Notes under the pieces: generated by a model | What the model was told of the DNA's origin: nothing | The model's database searches: none | The model's input: the letters and a program-made list of their open reading frames with translations, nothing else | In this document: in pieces, positions 5,085 to 5,186 of the stretch | Position numbering within the stretch: position 1 is the first letter of the stretch | How the letters are laid out: the number at the start of each line of letters is the position of its first letter | Assembly (NCBI GenBank): GCA_014359855.1 | Contig: JACIYQ010000023.1 | Location: 1-5,186, forward strand | Origin: Parvibaculum sp. | GTDB taxonomy: Bacteria > Pseudomonadota > Alphaproteobacteria > Parvibaculales > Parvibaculaceae | Length of the DNA stretch: 5,186 bases | Direction of reading: 5' to 3' | Program-made: the position numbers and the translations under genes

Positions 5085-5186
5085 GCAAACCTCTCCGCAT
5101 GACGATGGAATGTCAGTCGATGTTGCGGAAAGGGCACAAATCCGTTTCCAACCGTTAACCAATGTCGATGGTTGGCCCCTGCATAG

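Noticed and set aside
4935..5162. Short minus-strand open frame upstream of the porin
   Set aside because: It covers the candidate promoter and leader hairpin, overlaps the porin start, and shows no protein motif.

Overview
The window looks like a stretch of a moderately GC-rich alphaproteobacterial chromosome. The evidence is the GC-rich coding sequence, a porin with a 'MKKTLLGTTALVSAG'-type signal peptide resembling those of Rhodospirillales and Parvibaculum-like bacteria, a short YkuD-domain protein of the COG3786 type, and a small conserved protein of a style I associate with Alphaproteobacteria. The order or genus cannot be fixed from the sequence alone. No tRNA, rRNA, CRISPR array, insertion sequence, integrase or attachment site was seen.

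Layout, left to right. (1) 32-712 (+): an unrecognised conserved-looking protein with a compact glycine-rich core and a disordered, acidic C-terminal half. (2) 766-1314 (+): an L,D-transpeptidase (YkuD) domain protein. (3) 1311-2000 (-): a YggS/PLPBP-type pyridoxal-phosphate homeostasis protein, convergent with the previous gene; the two stop codons share one CTAG. (4) 2047-2652 (+): a thiamine-phosphate-synthase/TenI-fold protein, divergent from yggS with only 46 bp between the starts and with several catalytic positions substituted. (5) 2633-3517 (-): an intact PAPS-dependent sulfotransferase, overlapping the end of the ThiE-like gene by 20 bp and lower in GC in the lines I counted. (6) 3736-4938 (-): a 400-residue outer-membrane porin with its own Rho-independent terminator (3661-3702) and a 248-bp upstream region holding a plausible promoter and a leader hairpin.

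The first four genes are tightly packed and appear to be core functions: envelope remodelling and B-vitamin cofactor handling (PLP and thiamine folds). The sulfotransferase and porin are separate transcription units on the minus strand, split by the porin terminator. They look like cell-surface or accessory functions. No new multi-gene system is evident. The most notable points are the ThiE-like protein with lost catalytic residues, the YkuD protein with Glu in place of the usual motif His and no signal peptide, and the in-frame Thr-codon repeat in a predicted porin loop.
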